A DNA stretch of 64,000 nucleotides. It comes from Bacillus halotolerans. Its GTDB lineage: Bacteria; Bacillota; Bacilli; Bacillales; Bacillaceae. Of the stretch, positions 26,941 through 36,376 are shown piece by piece (position 1 is the stretch's first letter; every line of letters starts with the position of its first letter). The translations under genes were made by a program, and so were the position numbers. Below the pieces are notes generated by a model, which saw only the letters and a list, made by a program, of their open reading frames with translations, did no database searches and was not told where the DNA came from. The stretch is taken from contig NZ_LPVF01000010.1 in assembly GCF_001517105.1 (NCBI RefSeq), positions 620,001-684,000 of the forward strand. The letters are read 5' to 3'.

Positions 26941-29039
26941 ATGCGTTGTCAACACTGTCATCAAAACGAGGCGACGATTCGCCTTAACATGCAAATAAAT
27001 TCCGTTCATAAACAAATGGTTTTATGTGAAACTTGCTATCACGAACTGACCCGTAAACCTTCAATGAGCATGGGTCCTCAATCTTTCGGTTTTCCGTTTG
27101 AACAAGCATTCCAGCCGAAAGAACAAAGCGCAGCTAAGCAAAGCGAGAAAAAAGGATTGCTTGATGAACTGGCGCAAAATATTACAAACGGCGCAAAAGC
27201 CGGTCTGATTGATCCCGTCATCGGCCGTGATGAAGAAGTTGCGCGTGTGATCGAGATTCTTAACCGCCGCAACAAAAACAATCCGGTTCTGATTGGAGAG
27301 CCTGGTGTAGGGAAAACAGCCATTGCAGAAGGGCTCGCTTTAAAAATCGCTGAAGGCGATGTTCCAAATAAATTGAAAAACAAAGAGCTTTACTTGCTTG
27401 ATGTCGCATCCCTTGTTGCAAACACTGGCATCAGAGGTCAATTTGAAGAAAGAATGAAACAGCTGATCACTGAGCTGAAAGAGCGCAAAAATGTCATTCT
27501 TTTCATTGATGAAATTCACCTTCTCGTTGGCGCAGGCTCTGCAGAAGGCTCAATGGATGCAGGTAACATTCTCAAACCCGCTCTTGCCAGAGGCGAGCTG
27601 CAGGTTATCGGAGCGACAACACTGAAAGAATACCGCCAAATTGAAAAAGATGCTGCGCTGGAAAGACGTTTTCAGCCTGTCATGGTGCAGGAGCCTACAA
27701 TTGATCAAGCGATCAGCATTCTGCAAGGAATTAAAGACAAATACGAAGCATACCATGGCGTGACATTCAGCGATGAAGCCCTGAAAGCCTGTGTCACTTT
27801 ATCATCACGCTACATTCAGGACAGACATCTGCCGGACAAAGCGATTGATTTATTAGACGAAGCTGGATCTAAAGCCAACCTGTTAATTGATGATTTGAAT
27901 GATGAAGATGCAGCTGAACGGCTGACTGCAATTGAAGCAGAAAAAACAAAAGCGCTGGAAGAAGAGAATTACGAATTGGCAGCAAAACTCCGTGATGAAG
28001 AAATCGCACTGGAGAAAAAACTGAACAGCTCTTCTTCACATTCCGCCGTCACAGTGGAAGCTGAGCACATTCAGGATATCGTCGAACAAAAAACAGGCAT
28101 TCCTGTGGGAAAACTGCAGGCAGATGAGCAAACAAAAATGAAAGAGCTTGAAGTAAAGCTTCACGAACGCGTCATCGGACAAGAAGCGGCTGTTCAAAAA
28201 GTGGCAAAAGCGGTCAGACGCAGCCGCGCCGGCTTAAAATCAAAAAACAGACCAGTCGGCTCCTTCCTCTTTGTCGGACCAACCGGCGTAGGGAAAACAG
28301 AGCTTTCTAAAACACTGGCGGATGAATTATTCGGCACGAAAGATGCCATTATCCGCCTCGATATGAGTGAATACATGGAGAAACATGCCGTATCTAAAAT
28401 CATTGGTTCACCGCCTGGATACGTCGGCCATGAGGAAGCTGGACAATTAACGGAAAAAGTGCGCCGCAATCCATACAGCATCGTGCTGCTTGATGAGATT
28501 GAAAAAGCACACCCAGATGTCCAGCATATGTTCCTGCAAATTATGGAGGACGGCCGCTTAACGGACAGCCAAGGCAGAACCGTAAGCTTTAAAGACACCG
28601 TCATCATAATGACAAGCAATGCAGGCACTGGTGAAAAACAAACGAAAGTCGGTTTCCAATCAGAAGACAGTGTGATTGAAGAACAAACATTAATTGATTC
28701 ACTCAGCATGTTCTTTAAACCTGAGTTTCTCAACCGATTTGACAGCATCATCGAATTCCGTTCCCTTAAAAAGAGCATCTGGTCAAAATCGTCAGCCTTC
28801 TTCTTGGAGAATTGGAAGAAACATTGGCAGAACGCGGCATCAGCTTGAGTGTTTCAGATGAAGCGAAAGAAAAAATCGCTGAGCTGGGTTACCATCCTTC
28901 ATTCGGTGCGCGCCCGCTCAGAAGAACAATCCAGGAATGGGTTGAGGACGAAATGACTGATCTGCTGCTTGACAGTAACGAGATTGCAAGTTTTCACGTC
29001 ACAGTAGAAAATGATAACATCAAAGTTCAGGCAAAATAA
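26941..29039 (+). pseudogene. clpE: ClpE, Hsp100 ATPase, split by a frameshift near the C-terminus
   Basis: ClpE unfolds damaged proteins for ClpP and helps shut CtsR regulation off after heat stress. Visible in order: N-terminal zinc finger (CQHCHQNE...CETC), AAA+ domain 1 with Walker [10 protein letters not shown] and Walker [10 protein letters not shown], a UVR motif ([14 protein letters not shown]), AAA+ domain 2 with GPTGVGKTE and [11 protein letters not shown], and sensor region LNRFDSII. The frame breaks at a 5-A run (28768-28772). Six A would read [20 protein letters not shown] and continue to LGYHPSFGARPLRRTIQE and the TAA at 29039, giving about 699 residues. As written the product ends at 28848 and lacks the C-terminal D2-small region. 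Confidence 0.92.
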
Positions 29040-29043
29040 AAAT

Positions 29044-29076
29044 CAGCGGCTTCCTTTTCAGGGAAGCCGCTTTTTA
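29044..29076 (+). terminator. Terminator after clpE
   Basis: AGCGGCTTCC-TTTTCA-GGGAAGCCGCT followed by five T. Confidence 0.9.
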
Positions 29077-29332
29077 TGTGAAATCCTTCTCTCGTCCGAG
29101 AACATGTCATTCCATCCCCTGAAGCGCTCATCTCCTTCTTTCTTTACACTTTTCTTAAAGAAGGATGGAGCATGATGAATATTTATTTCTAGTGTTATAC
29201 GAAAGCACTTTAGAGAATCAGATACGCACGTCAAAACCCGCGGCCTTTCCCCTGCTGAAAAGCCTGCGTTTGTTTATTTCTCCCTTCTATGTATCTTCCT
29301 TGAATATTTCATGAACAATTTCACAATGTCCC

Positions 29333-29359
29333 TAAAGTTCCAGACACTGATACCGATAT
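29333..29359 (+). promoter_or_regulatory. SigD promoter of motAB
   Basis: TAAA (29333-29336), 15-base spacer, ACCGATAT (29352-29359), one base from the SigD -10 GCCGATAT; located 42 bases before the motA start. SigD control of motAB is established. Confidence 0.88.
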
Positions 29360-29400
29360 TAACCATAGACAAGCTAGTAAAAAAGGATTTGGTGAAAATT

Positions 29401-30216
29401 ATGGATAAAACTTCGATTATCGGTATTATTCTTGCTTTTGTTGCATTGAGTGTGGGAATGGTTCTGAAAGGCGTCAGTTTCGCCGCTCTTGCAAATCCCG
29501 CTGCCATTTTAATTATCATCGCCGGAACGATATCAGCGGTAGTCATTGCGTTCCCAACGAAAGAAATCAAAAAAGTGCCTGTGCTGTTCCGTGTGCTATT
29601 TAAAGAAAACAAACAGCTGACAATAGAAGAACTCATTCCTATGTTCTCTGAATGGGCTCAGCTTGCACGCCGTGAAGGTCTTCTGGCTTTGGAAGCAAGT
29701 ATTGAAAATGTAGATGACGCGTTTCTGAAAAACGGTCTCAGCATGGCTGTTGACGGGCAAAGCGCAGAATTTATCAGAGATATCATGACTGAAGAAGTTG
29801 AAGCGATGGAGGAAAGACACCAGGCCGGAGCCGCTATTTTTACACAGGCGGGAACTTACGCGCCGACACTTGGGGTGCTCGGTGCTGTTATCGGACTGAT
29901 CGCCGCACTTTCTCATATGGACAATACAGATGAGCTTGGTCACGCCATCAGTGCAGCCTTTGTAGCCACCCTTCTCGGTATCTTTACGGGATATGTATTA
30001 TGGCATCCTTTTGCAAACAAATTAAAACGCAAGTCAAAACAGGAAGTCAAGCTCCGTGAAATTATGATTGAAGGCGTCCTGTCCGTATTAGAAGGACAGG
30101 CACCGAAAGTGATCGAGCAGAAACTTTTAATGTACCTTCCTGCGAAGGACCGTTTGAAATTTGCAGAACGAGAAGGAGAGGCGCAAAATGGCGAGAAAAA
30201 AGAAGAAGAAGCATGA
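29401..30216 (+). CDS. motA: Flagellar stator protein MotA
   Basis: A 271-residue membrane protein with four transmembrane helices (two near the N-terminus, two in GAVIGLIAALSHM and FVATLLGIFTGYVLW). It forms the proton channel of the flagellar motor with MotB; the cytoplasmic loop includes the conserved charged residues of EWAQLARREGLLALE that contact FliG. ATG 29401 (MDKTSIIG) is chosen; the frame is open back to 29311, but that includes the promoter. Overlaps motB by 29 bases. Confidence 0.97.
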   Translation: MDKTSIIGIILAFVALSVGMVLKGVSFAALANPAAILIIIAGTISAVVIAFPTKEIKKVPVLFRVLFKENKQLTIEELIPMFSEWAQLARREGLLALEASIENVDDAFLKNGLSMAVDGQSAEFIRDIMTEEVEAMEERHQAGAAIFTQAGTYAPTLGVLGAVIGLIAALSHMDNTDELGHAISAAFVATLLGIFTGYVLWHPFANKLKRKSKQEVKLREIMIEGVLSVLEGQAPKVIEQKLLMYLPAKDRLKFAEREGEAQNGEKKEEEA

Positions 30217-30973
30217 GGACGAGCACGTTGATGAATCATGGCTGGTTCCTTACGCCGATATCCTTACCCTTCTCCTAGCATTGTTTATTGTGCTGTACGC
30301 GAGCAGCTCAATTGACGCAGCTAAATTTCAAATGCTTTCAAAATCATTTAATGAAGTCTTTACAGGCGGGACCGGCGTATTGGATTATTCCAGCGTCACC
30401 CCTCCTAAAGATGAGTCAGACGGAATCGACGAAGTGGAAAAGGAAAAAGAAGAGAAAAAGGAAAACAAGAAAGAAAAGGAAAAAGCAGCTGATCAAGAAG
30501 AACTTAAAAACGTGCAGAGCCAGGTTGAAAAGTTCATTAAAAATAAAAAGCTGGAGCATCAGCTGGAAACAAAGATGACTAAGGAAGGCCTGCTGATCAC
30601 GATTAAAGACAGCATCTTCTTTGATTCAGGAAAAGCGACCATCCGCCAGGAAGACATTCCCCTTGCAAAAGAGATTTCAAACCTTCTTGTGATTAATCCG
30701 CCGAGAAACATCATTATCAGCGGACATACAGACAATATGCCGATTAGAAATTCAGAATTTCAGTCAAACTGGCATTTAAGTGTGATGAGAGCCGTAAACT
30801 TCATGGGGCTTCTGATTGAGAACCCTAAGCTTGATGCCAAAGTGTTCAGTGCCAAAGGCTATGGTGAGTATAAACCGGTGGCCTCCAACAAAACTGCGGA
30901 AGGCCGAAGCAAAAACAGGCGGGTTGAAGTTCTCATCTTGCCAAGAGGCGCAGCGGAAACAAATGAAAAATAG
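30188..30973 (+). CDS. motB: Flagellar stator protein MotB
   Basis: A 261-residue partner of MotA. A basic N-terminus (MARKKKKKHEDEHVDE) is followed by the single transmembrane helix YADILTLLLALFIVLYASSS with the proton-carrying Asp near residue 24, a lysine/glutamate-rich linker, and a C-terminal OmpA-like peptidoglycan-binding domain (ISGHTDNMPI, NWHLSVMRAVN, SKNRRVEVLI). ATG 30188 follows GAGAAGGAGAGG inside motA. A terminator follows. Confidence 0.97.
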   Translation: MARKKKKKHEDEHVDESWLVPYADILTLLLALFIVLYASSSIDAAKFQMLSKSFNEVFTGGTGVLDYSSVTPPKDESDGIDEVEKEKEEKKENKKEKEKAADQEELKNVQSQVEKFIKNKKLEHQLETKMTKEGLLITIKDSIFFDSGKATIRQEDIPLAKEISNLLVINPPRNIIISGHTDNMPIRNSEFQSNWHLSVMRAVNFMGLLIENPKLDAKVFSAKGYGEYKPVASNKTAEGRSKNRRVEVLILPRGAAETNEK

Positions 30974-30974
30974 T

Positions 30975-31016
30975 AAAAAAGGAAGCCTGATCTATCACAA
31001 GGCTTCCTTTTTTTAC
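30975..31016. terminator. Bidirectional terminator between motB and mhqR
   Basis: AAAAAAGGAAGCCT...AGGCTTCCTTTTTTT. Confidence 0.88.
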
Positions 31017-31450
31017 TTATTATGAAACTGTTTTGCGTTTAATCCTACTCTTTTTAACATTTCAGTGCACATTTCAACTTCTTCTTCGCTTAATACGCTG
31101 ATCATTTCATCAATTTCAGCTGCATGATCAGGGAAAATATCATCCAAAAGACTGATGCCTTTTTCGGTAATTTGTGCAAATGTTACTCGTCTGTCTGTAG
31201 GCGACGCTTTCCGAATAAGGAGCTCTTTTTGCTCAAGCTTATCTACGACGTAGGTGATGCTCCCGCTGGCCAAGAGTATTTTATCCCCTATCTGCTGCAG
31301 CGGCTGATCACCTTTATGATATAACAGCTCCAGCACAGCAAATTCAGTAGGATTCAGTCCATGCTTATGAATATGCTTATTCATATGATCATTAATAGAC
31401 CGATACGCGCGCGACAGCACGATAAATAACTTCAGTGATTTTTCTGTCAT
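31013..31450 (-). CDS. mhqR: MarR-family repressor MhqR
   Basis: A 145-residue winged-helix repressor. HTH region LQQIGDKILLASGSITYVVD and wing EQKELLIRKASPTDRRVTFA are classic MarR features, including the D-x-R motif. MhqR controls dioxygenases and reductases (mhqNOP, mhqED, mhqA) for detoxifying hydroquinones and catechol. It has no cysteine acting as an obvious redox switch. Divergent from kinD. Confidence 0.93.
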   Translation of the reverse strand: MTEKSLKLFIVLSRAYRSINDHMNKHIHKHGLNPTEFAVLELLYHKGDQPLQQIGDKILLASGSITYVVDKLEQKELLIRKASPTDRRVTFAQITEKGISLLDDIFPDHAAEIDEMISVLSEEEVEMCTEMLKRVGLNAKQFHNK

Positions 31451-31642
31451 GTCTCAATCATCCTTTTAGAAACCGTTACAGAGAAACATTAATAAACAAA
31501 TACCGAAATGTCAATAAAAATCTTTCCAATATTTCTCTTCTTTTTTATTATTCATGTGAACAACATATTTTTCTTAATTATTTTGGTTATTTTTTCTTAT
31601 TAAACAAGAAGAAACAATGATATAATACCTCTAATCAGGTGT

Positions 31643-33163
31643 ATGTTGGAGCGATGCAAATTGAAAATACTAAAAGGCGCCTGCGGGAGAATTAAGCTTT
31701 ATATTGCACTAGTAGTGATTCCGGCACTCGTCATAAGCTTTTTCGTCTATGAAAAGGAAAAAGAAACAATAGCTGCAGAACATAAGCAAGAAGCCAGTGT
31801 TATGCTGAACCTTCACCGCAACAAAATAAATTATTTAATCGGAGAAACAAAAGCGAGAATGACGTCCTTGTCTATCGCTATCGACAGACCGATAGATATG
31901 AATAAAATGAAAACTGTTTTGGAAAAAACATTTGATTCCGAACCAAGGTTTTCCGGGCTTTATTTTCTCAATGCCAAAGGAGATGTCACTGCCAGCGCAA
32001 CAGAATTAAAAACTAAAGTCAATCTGGCCGACAGATCCTTTTTTACAAAAGCGAAAAAAACAAAAAAGACTGTCATTACAGACAGCTATTCAAGCAGGAT
32101 CACAGGCCAGCCGATTTTTACAATTTGTGTTCCCGTGCTGGATGAAAAGAAAAATGTCACAGATTATCTTGTGGCAGCTATACAAATTGACTATCTGCAA
32201 AACCTGATTAACTTGCTGAGCCCTGATGTCTATATTGAGGTTGTGAACGAAAATAACAAAATGATTTTCTCAAGCGGACAGGCTTCTCACGCAAGAGATC
32301 AAAAACCTGTCAGCGGTTATCTTGATGATATCAGCTGGAATATGAAAGTATATCCGAATCCTGTGACAATAGAGGAGCTGAGTAAAAGCCTTGTGCTTCC
32401 TCTTTCCTGTATTATAGTCTTGCTGAATATTCTTTTTATTCTTGTACTTTATTATTTGCTGAAGCGGCGGACCCAGCTGGAGCGCACGGAAAATGAGCAG
32501 CAAAAATTAGAGCTGATCGGAACGCTTGCTGCCAGCACGGCTCACGAAATCCGCAATCCGCTTACCGGCATCAGCGGTTTTATTCAGCTGCTGCAAAAGA
32601 AATATAAAGGTGAAGAAGACCAGCTGTATTTTTCAATTATCGAACAGGAGATTAAACGTATCAACCAAATTGTGAGTGAGTTTTTAGTTCTCGGAAAACC
32701 GACAGCTGAGAAATGGGAGCTTAACTCGCTTCAGGATATTATCGGAGAAATTATGCCGATCATCTATTCTGAAGGAAATTTATATAATGTGGAGGTAGAG
32801 TTAAAATTTTTAACTGATAAACCTCTAAAAGTAAAATGTACAAAAGATCATATTAAACAAGTCATTTTGAATGTTGCGAAAAATGGCCTTGAGTCTATGC
32901 CGGAAGGCGGCAAACTCACAATTTCCTTAGGAGCAGTTGATAAAAAGGCCATTATAAAAGTGATGGATAACGGTGAAGGGATATCACAGGAAATGCTGGA
33001 TCATATCTTTCTTCCATTTGTCACTTCTAAAGAAAAAGGAACCGGCCTCGGGTTAGTCGTATGTAAACGGATCGTGCTGATGTACGGAGGTTCCATTCAT
33101 ATAGAAAGTGAAGTACGAAGAGGAACCGAGGTTACCATTACCCTCCCCGTCTCCTCTTCCTAG
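31643..33163 (+). CDS. kinD: Sporulation/biofilm sensor histidine kinase KinD
   Basis: A 506-residue membrane kinase. Transmembrane helix 1 (about 20-35) and helix 2 (about 248-272) enclose an extracellular Cache sensor (SGLYFLNAKGDVTASA, DRSFFTKAKK). The phosphorylated histidine is in STAHEIRNPLTGISGF near 300, followed by an HATPase domain with N box (VAKNGLES), G1 (DNGEGIS) and G2 (GTGLGLVVC). It feeds the Spo0F-Spo0B-Spo0A phosphorelay and biofilm matrix control. ATG 31643 or the TTG at 31661 (after GGAG) could be the start. Confidence 0.95.
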   Translation: MLERCKLKILKGACGRIKLYIALVVIPALVISFFVYEKEKETIAAEHKQEASVMLNLHRNKINYLIGETKARMTSLSIAIDRPIDMNKMKTVLEKTFDSEPRFSGLYFLNAKGDVTASATELKTKVNLADRSFFTKAKKTKKTVITDSYSSRITGQPIFTICVPVLDEKKNVTDYLVAAIQIDYLQNLINLLSPDVYIEVVNENNKMIFSSGQASHARDQKPVSGYLDDISWNMKVYPNPVTIEELSKSLVLPLSCIIVLLNILFILVLYYLLKRRTQLERTENEQQKLELIGTLAASTAHEIRNPLTGISGFIQLLQKKYKGEEDQLYFSIIEQEIKRINQIVSEFLVLGKPTAEKWELNSLQDIIGEIMPIIYSEGNLYNVEVELKFLTDKPLKVKCTKDHIKQVILNVAKNGLESMPEGGKLTISLGAVDKKAIIKVMDNGEGISQEMLDHIFLPFVTSKEKGTGLGLVVCKRIVLMYGGSIHIESEVRRGTEVTITLPVSSS

Positions 33164-33196
33164 CCCCCTGACAGTCTCAGGAGGGCTTATTTATTT
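33160..33196. terminator. Terminator between kinD and eag
   Basis: GCCCCCTGA...TCAGGAGGGC followed by TTATTTATTTT. Confidence 0.65.
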
Positions 33197-33622
33197 TCGT
33201 GAACGGGTATTTTCATTCTCCTTGCTTACAGCTCCTCCTGAAAAGAAGAATCGGATCAAACGCAAAAGCATTTTCAAAAGCAAAAAGATGAAAAAGAACA
33301 CCAAAAAGCCTTTTAACCCTTCCGTTGCATCTAAAAATTCCATATTTCCCCGTCCGGTCACTTTTTGCTGAATCTCAATTGCAAATACGATAACAATGAT
33401 GATCGTTACGGTATAGATAAAGGACAAAGCCGTCAAGCTCCATTTAGAAAGCCATGTAAATACAGCGTGAGTGACAGCGAAAAAGAAGATGCCAAATATT
33501 CCAATTACCCAAAAATGCATTTCTTTGTCGGTTAATTGAATGCCAAGCATCCCGCTTATCGAAATAAAAGCATCGTGAAATTGGTTTATCATTTCAGTAA
33601 TGACTACCGCCAGTTCTTTCAT
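33191..33622 (-). CDS. eag: Membrane protein Eag (spo0E-adjacent gene)
   Basis: A 143-residue protein with three likely transmembrane helices (about 38-60, 68-90, 103-125) and a basic C-terminal tail ([11 protein letters not shown]). Function unknown; the name reflects only its position next to spo0E. It is separated from spo0E by a terminator, so it is probably a unit of its own. Confidence 0.8.
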   Translation of the reverse strand: MKELAVVITEMINQFHDAFISISGMLGIQLTDKEMHFWVIGIFGIFFFAVTHAVFTWLSKWSLTALSFIYTVTIIIVIVFAIEIQQKVTGRGNMEFLDATEGLKGFLVFFFIFLLLKMLLRLIRFFFSGGAVSKENENTRSRK

Positions 33623-33652
33623 CAGTTCCCTCTTTCGTATGAAATTTTCCCA

Positions 33653-33686
33653 GAAAAAAAGAGCGCTTCTGAAAAGCTCTCTCTTT
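33653..33686 (-). terminator. Terminator after spo0E
   Basis: Minus strand AGAGAGCTTTTCAGAAGCGC TCT followed by seven T. Confidence 0.78.
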
Positions 33687-33708
33687 ATATATGCATCAGA
33701 TAGCGCCG

Positions 33709-33966
33709 CTATTTATGTGCATCATATGCAGGCATGACGTCTCTTCGGGGCCACAAGCCTAATTTCTTCACAAGGCCTTGAATTCCTTTGGAATGTTCGT
33801 TTTCTTGCATGAGCTGGTGGTATTCGTTCATTAAAGAATCCAGCTCCTGACTGTGCCTGATTGTGTCATGCCCTGTAAATCCCTGCTTACTAGCGGCGTC
33901 TATCATTAACTTTCTTTTTTCATCAATAGACACCAGCAATCTTTCTTGTTCAGAAGAACAGCCCAT
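33709..33966 (-). CDS. spo0E: Spo0A-P phosphatase Spo0E
   Basis: An 85-residue helical protein that dephosphorylates Spo0A-P and holds back sporulation. The signature [12 protein letters not shown] near residues 39-50 is the catalytic motif of the Spo0E/YisI/YnzD family; the C-terminal tail ([19 protein letters not shown]) corresponds to the regulatory region whose loss gives a hyperactive form. Adjacent to kinD, which feeds the same phosphorelay. Confidence 0.95.
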   Translation of the reverse strand: MGCSSEQERLLVSIDEKRKLMIDAASKQGFTGHDTIRHSQELDSLMNEYHQLMQENEHSKGIQGLVKKLGLWPRRDVMPAYDAHK

Positions 33967-34168
33967 TCAATTCACCCCTCGCCGCTAAGAAATAGGAAAC
34001 AAGTTTGATTGGGTTATTGTGCATTATTACAGATTATACTTTATTTGTAAACATATTTTTATTAAATAACTTAATTTTTCATTTATAATAGATATATTGA
34101 TAGGATTAGAAGAACAATACCCAGACGAAGACCATCTTAAACACACCGGCAGGCAGGAGGAATGCTAA

Positions 34169-34489
34169 ATGAAGAAAAAAAAAGCGATAATGCTCGGTGC
34201 GGCAGGCGGAAAAGCTATTCTGAAAAGGAAAACCCGCAAAAAATTAATCAATCATATCACGATCTTTTGTCACATGCTTCGCGATTGGCGAAATGGTGAC
34301 TATCCCCGTTCACAGATTAAAACACTGTTGCTTCTGACAGCTGCTGTCTTTTATATCATCATGCCGATTGATATGATTCCGGACTTCGTGCTCGGTTTAG
34401 GAATTCTTGACGATGCTGCCGTTCTCGGTTTGATTTGGACGCTGGTCAAAAAAGAAATGTCCCAATACGAAGAATGGCGTTTACGATAA
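34169..34489 (+). CDS. ykvA: DUF1232 membrane protein YkvA
   Basis: A 106-residue protein with a very basic N-terminus and the DUF1232 core LLLLTAAVFYIIMPIDMIPD followed by GLGILDDAAVLGLIW, typical of this family (Y-x-x-x-P-x-D-x-I-P-D). One or two membrane segments. Function unknown. AGGAGG lies 7 bases before ATG. Confidence 0.9.
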   Translation: MKKKKAIMLGAAGGKAILKRKTRKKLINHITIFCHMLRDWRNGDYPRSQIKTLLLLTAAVFYIIMPIDMIPDFVLGLGILDDAAVLGLIWTLVKKEMSQYEEWRLR

Positions 34490-34491
34490 GC

Positions 34492-34527
34492 AAAAAAAGC
34501 CCCGCCTTTATGGACGGGGCTTTTTCT
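34492..34527. terminator. Bidirectional terminator, ykvA and mtnD
   Basis: AAAAAAAGCCCCGCC...GGACGGGGCTTTTT between convergent genes. Confidence 0.9.
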
Positions 34528-34529
34528 TC

Positions 34530-35066
34530 TTATTGGTTCACGCTGTCTTTTTCATAAATCGGAACCCAGCCCTCAGATGTAACAAAGATCCGCACCGCCA
34601 CAACTTTTCGATCCTCTTGAAGTGTGAAATAATGGCGGATATTTTCAGGTACCGAGATTAAATCTCCAGGGTTTAAACGGACATCAAAAAATGTGCCGTC
34701 CTTGCCTTGAATGACGAAAATTCCGTGTCCGCTTACAATAAAACGGACTTCATCGTCTGTATGGTGATGTTCTCTTTTAAAGTTTTCTAGCAGTTCATCC
34801 AGTTTCGGATTAGCGTCAGACAGAGAAATAACATCTTGGGCTTTGTAGCCGCGGCGGTCTGAGATATCTTTAATTTCAGCGTCGAAGGTGTCAAGAATTT
34901 GCTGTTTTTCTTCTTCAGACAGGTCATATTTTTCTGAAAGCTGTTCAGGGAGCTTGGCGATATCCCATTGCTCATAGATCACCTCTTGGCTGTCCAGAAA
35001 GCTTGCCACTTCCTCTTGATTTTCAATCGTTGTATTTGCCTCATCATGAATTCGAATTGTTGCCAT
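34530..35066 (-). CDS. mtnD: Acireductone dioxygenase MtnD
   Basis: A 178-residue cupin enzyme that oxidises acireductone to 4-methylthio-2-oxobutanoate and formate in methionine salvage. Metal ligands are in EHHHTDDEVRFIVSG (two His and Glu near 90-97) and NIRHYFTL (His near 140). Last gene of the minus-strand mtnWXBD operon, 15 bases after mtnB. Confidence 0.96.
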   Translation of the reverse strand: MATIRIHDEANTTIENQEEVASFLDSQEVIYEQWDIAKLPEQLSEKYDLSEEEKQQILDTFDAEIKDISDRRGYKAQDVISLSDANPKLDELLENFKREHHHTDDEVRFIVSGHGIFVIQGKDGTFFDVRLNPGDLISVPENIRHYFTLQEDRKVVAVRIFVTSEGWVPIYEKDSVNQ

Positions 35067-35081
35067 TTGCGTTTCCCCCTT

Positions 35082-35711
35082 TTATTTAACCAGCTGATGC
35101 TGGAGTGTTTTCAGCTTCAAATGATAGCTGAATAAAAATTCATATGCTTCAAGCACTCTTTTCGCTTCAAGTGCTGTTCTTCCCCAAGCAGTAATGCCAT
35201 GGTTCCTGATCAGGACAGCGCCTGAATCTCCAGTAACCTGATCCGCGAAAAGCGTTGCGAGAGTCGGAATATGAGCCGGATTTTCTATAATTGGAATGGA
35301 CACTTCTGCATTCTCTTCCCACAGGCCGAGCGCTTTTATAATTTCTTGGCCTTTAAAAGTAATTTGGTTTTGATCGCCATACAGCTCTGAGATGACGTTA
35401 TTGTTGACCGTATGAACATGAAGACAGCATCCGGCATTTGTTTTATTGTACAGATGCGTATGCAAAAGCGTTTCCGCTGACGGTTTCAGATGATGCCCCT
35501 TTTCGGCAGGCTCTCCGTTCTGATCCACCAACAGGAAGTCTTCATCCGTTTCTTTTCGTTTATCTTTTCCGCTCGCCGTTACGAGAAATTGCAATGGCTC
35601 ATCAGAAACCTTGATGGACAGGTTGCCGCTGGTCGCCGGAAACCAATCTCTTTCTGCCAATTCCCGTTTTACTTCGGCAAGCTCGAGCCAGCGCTCTTGT
35701 TTTGCAGCCAT
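35082..35711 (-). CDS. mtnB: Methylthioribulose-1-phosphate dehydratase MtnB
   Basis: A 209-residue class II aldolase-fold zinc enzyme. The zinc histidines are in [11 protein letters not shown] near 97-99 with a third in [11 protein letters not shown] near 170. It dehydrates MTRu-1-P to diketo-methylthiopentyl phosphate. Its start lies 43 bases inside mtnX. Confidence 0.96.
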   Translation of the reverse strand: MAAKQERWLELAEVKRELAERDWFPATSGNLSIKVSDEPLQFLVTASGKDKRKETDEDFLLVDQNGEPAEKGHHLKPSAETLLHTHLYNKTNAGCCLHVHTVNNNVISELYGDQNQITFKGQEIIKALGLWEENAEVSIPIIENPAHIPTLATLFADQVTGDSGAVLIRNHGITAWGRTALEAKRVLEAYEFLFSYHLKLKTLQHQLVK

Positions 35712-36376
35712 TTCTTTACCTCCGTTACATCTTCAATCGCTTTCTTTATTTCGTGAAAATCATGGTATGGGATATGATTCAGATGATGCTCCTTGCATTC
35801 ATTTAATAAATAATCCCTTGCAAAGCAAAGATCAGACAGCTTTGCCGCCTCTACATCGGTAACGGAGTCACCGATCATGATGATATATTGATCAGGCTCA
35901 GAAAGCTCGTTCATAACAGTCGGCTTGCAGCACCCGCATTGATTTGTGCATGTGCCTTTGCAAGAATGAGGCCAATCAATATGAATGAATTCGTTCTCAA
36001 ATGACGCACGGTTGCAATAAATATGATCTTTCTCAACAATTCCTTCAAGCAGCGGATAGACAAAAAAGTCCATCCCCCCGCTTACGACATAAAACGGGAG
36101 TTCATGCTTGTTAACAAATACGACAAATTCCCGAAAGCCGTCCCGGATTTTTGCGTCTTCTAATACGAATCTCGTAATCTCCTCTTTTAAGCTGCTCGGC
36201 AGAAGGCCGAACATTCGTCCGACGCCTTCTTGGATTGACATCGTTTTGGAGAGCACGCCGTCTTTTAACGCCGTCCACTCCGGCGGAGCGAATGTTTTCA
36301 TAATGTTTATAATGTTGTCGTTCATCGTGATGGTTCCATCAAAATCACATATAATTAACGGTTTTTGAGTCGTCAT
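35669..36376 (-). CDS. mtnX: HK-MTPenyl-1-P phosphatase MtnX
   Basis: A 235-residue HAD-family phosphatase. The nucleophile motif is [11 protein letters not shown] at residues 10-20, with later motifs SGGMDFF and [12 protein letters not shown]. It removes phosphate from the enol formed by MtnW to give acireductone. Start overlaps the mtnW stop by 4 bases (ATGA). Confidence 0.96.
   Translation of the reverse strand: MTTQKPLIICDFDGTITMNDNIINIMKTFAPPEWTALKDGVLSKTMSIQEGVGRMFGLLPSSLKEEITRFVLEDAKIRDGFREFVVFVNKHELPFYVVSGGMDFFVYPLLEGIVEKDHIYCNRASFENEFIHIDWPHSCKGTCTNQCGCCKPTVMNELSEPDQYIIMIGDSVTDVEAAKLSDLCFARDYLLNECKEHHLNHIPYHDFHEIKKAIEDVTEVKKWLQNKSAGSSLPK

Larger units (their letters stand above)
29040..29400. 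other. clpE-motA intergenic region
   Basis: Holds the clpE terminator at the left and the SigD promoter of motA at the right. I see no gene between; the 100 bases after the terminator show no recognisable signal. Confidence 0.7.

Noticed and set aside
28194..28778. 194-codon open frame opposite clpE
   Set aside because: It mirrors the codon structure of clpE on the other strand, has no ribosome site and gives a low-complexity product.
30421..30500. Purine-rich repeat-like tract in motB
   Set aside because: It simply encodes the Lys/Glu linker of MotB and keeps the frame.
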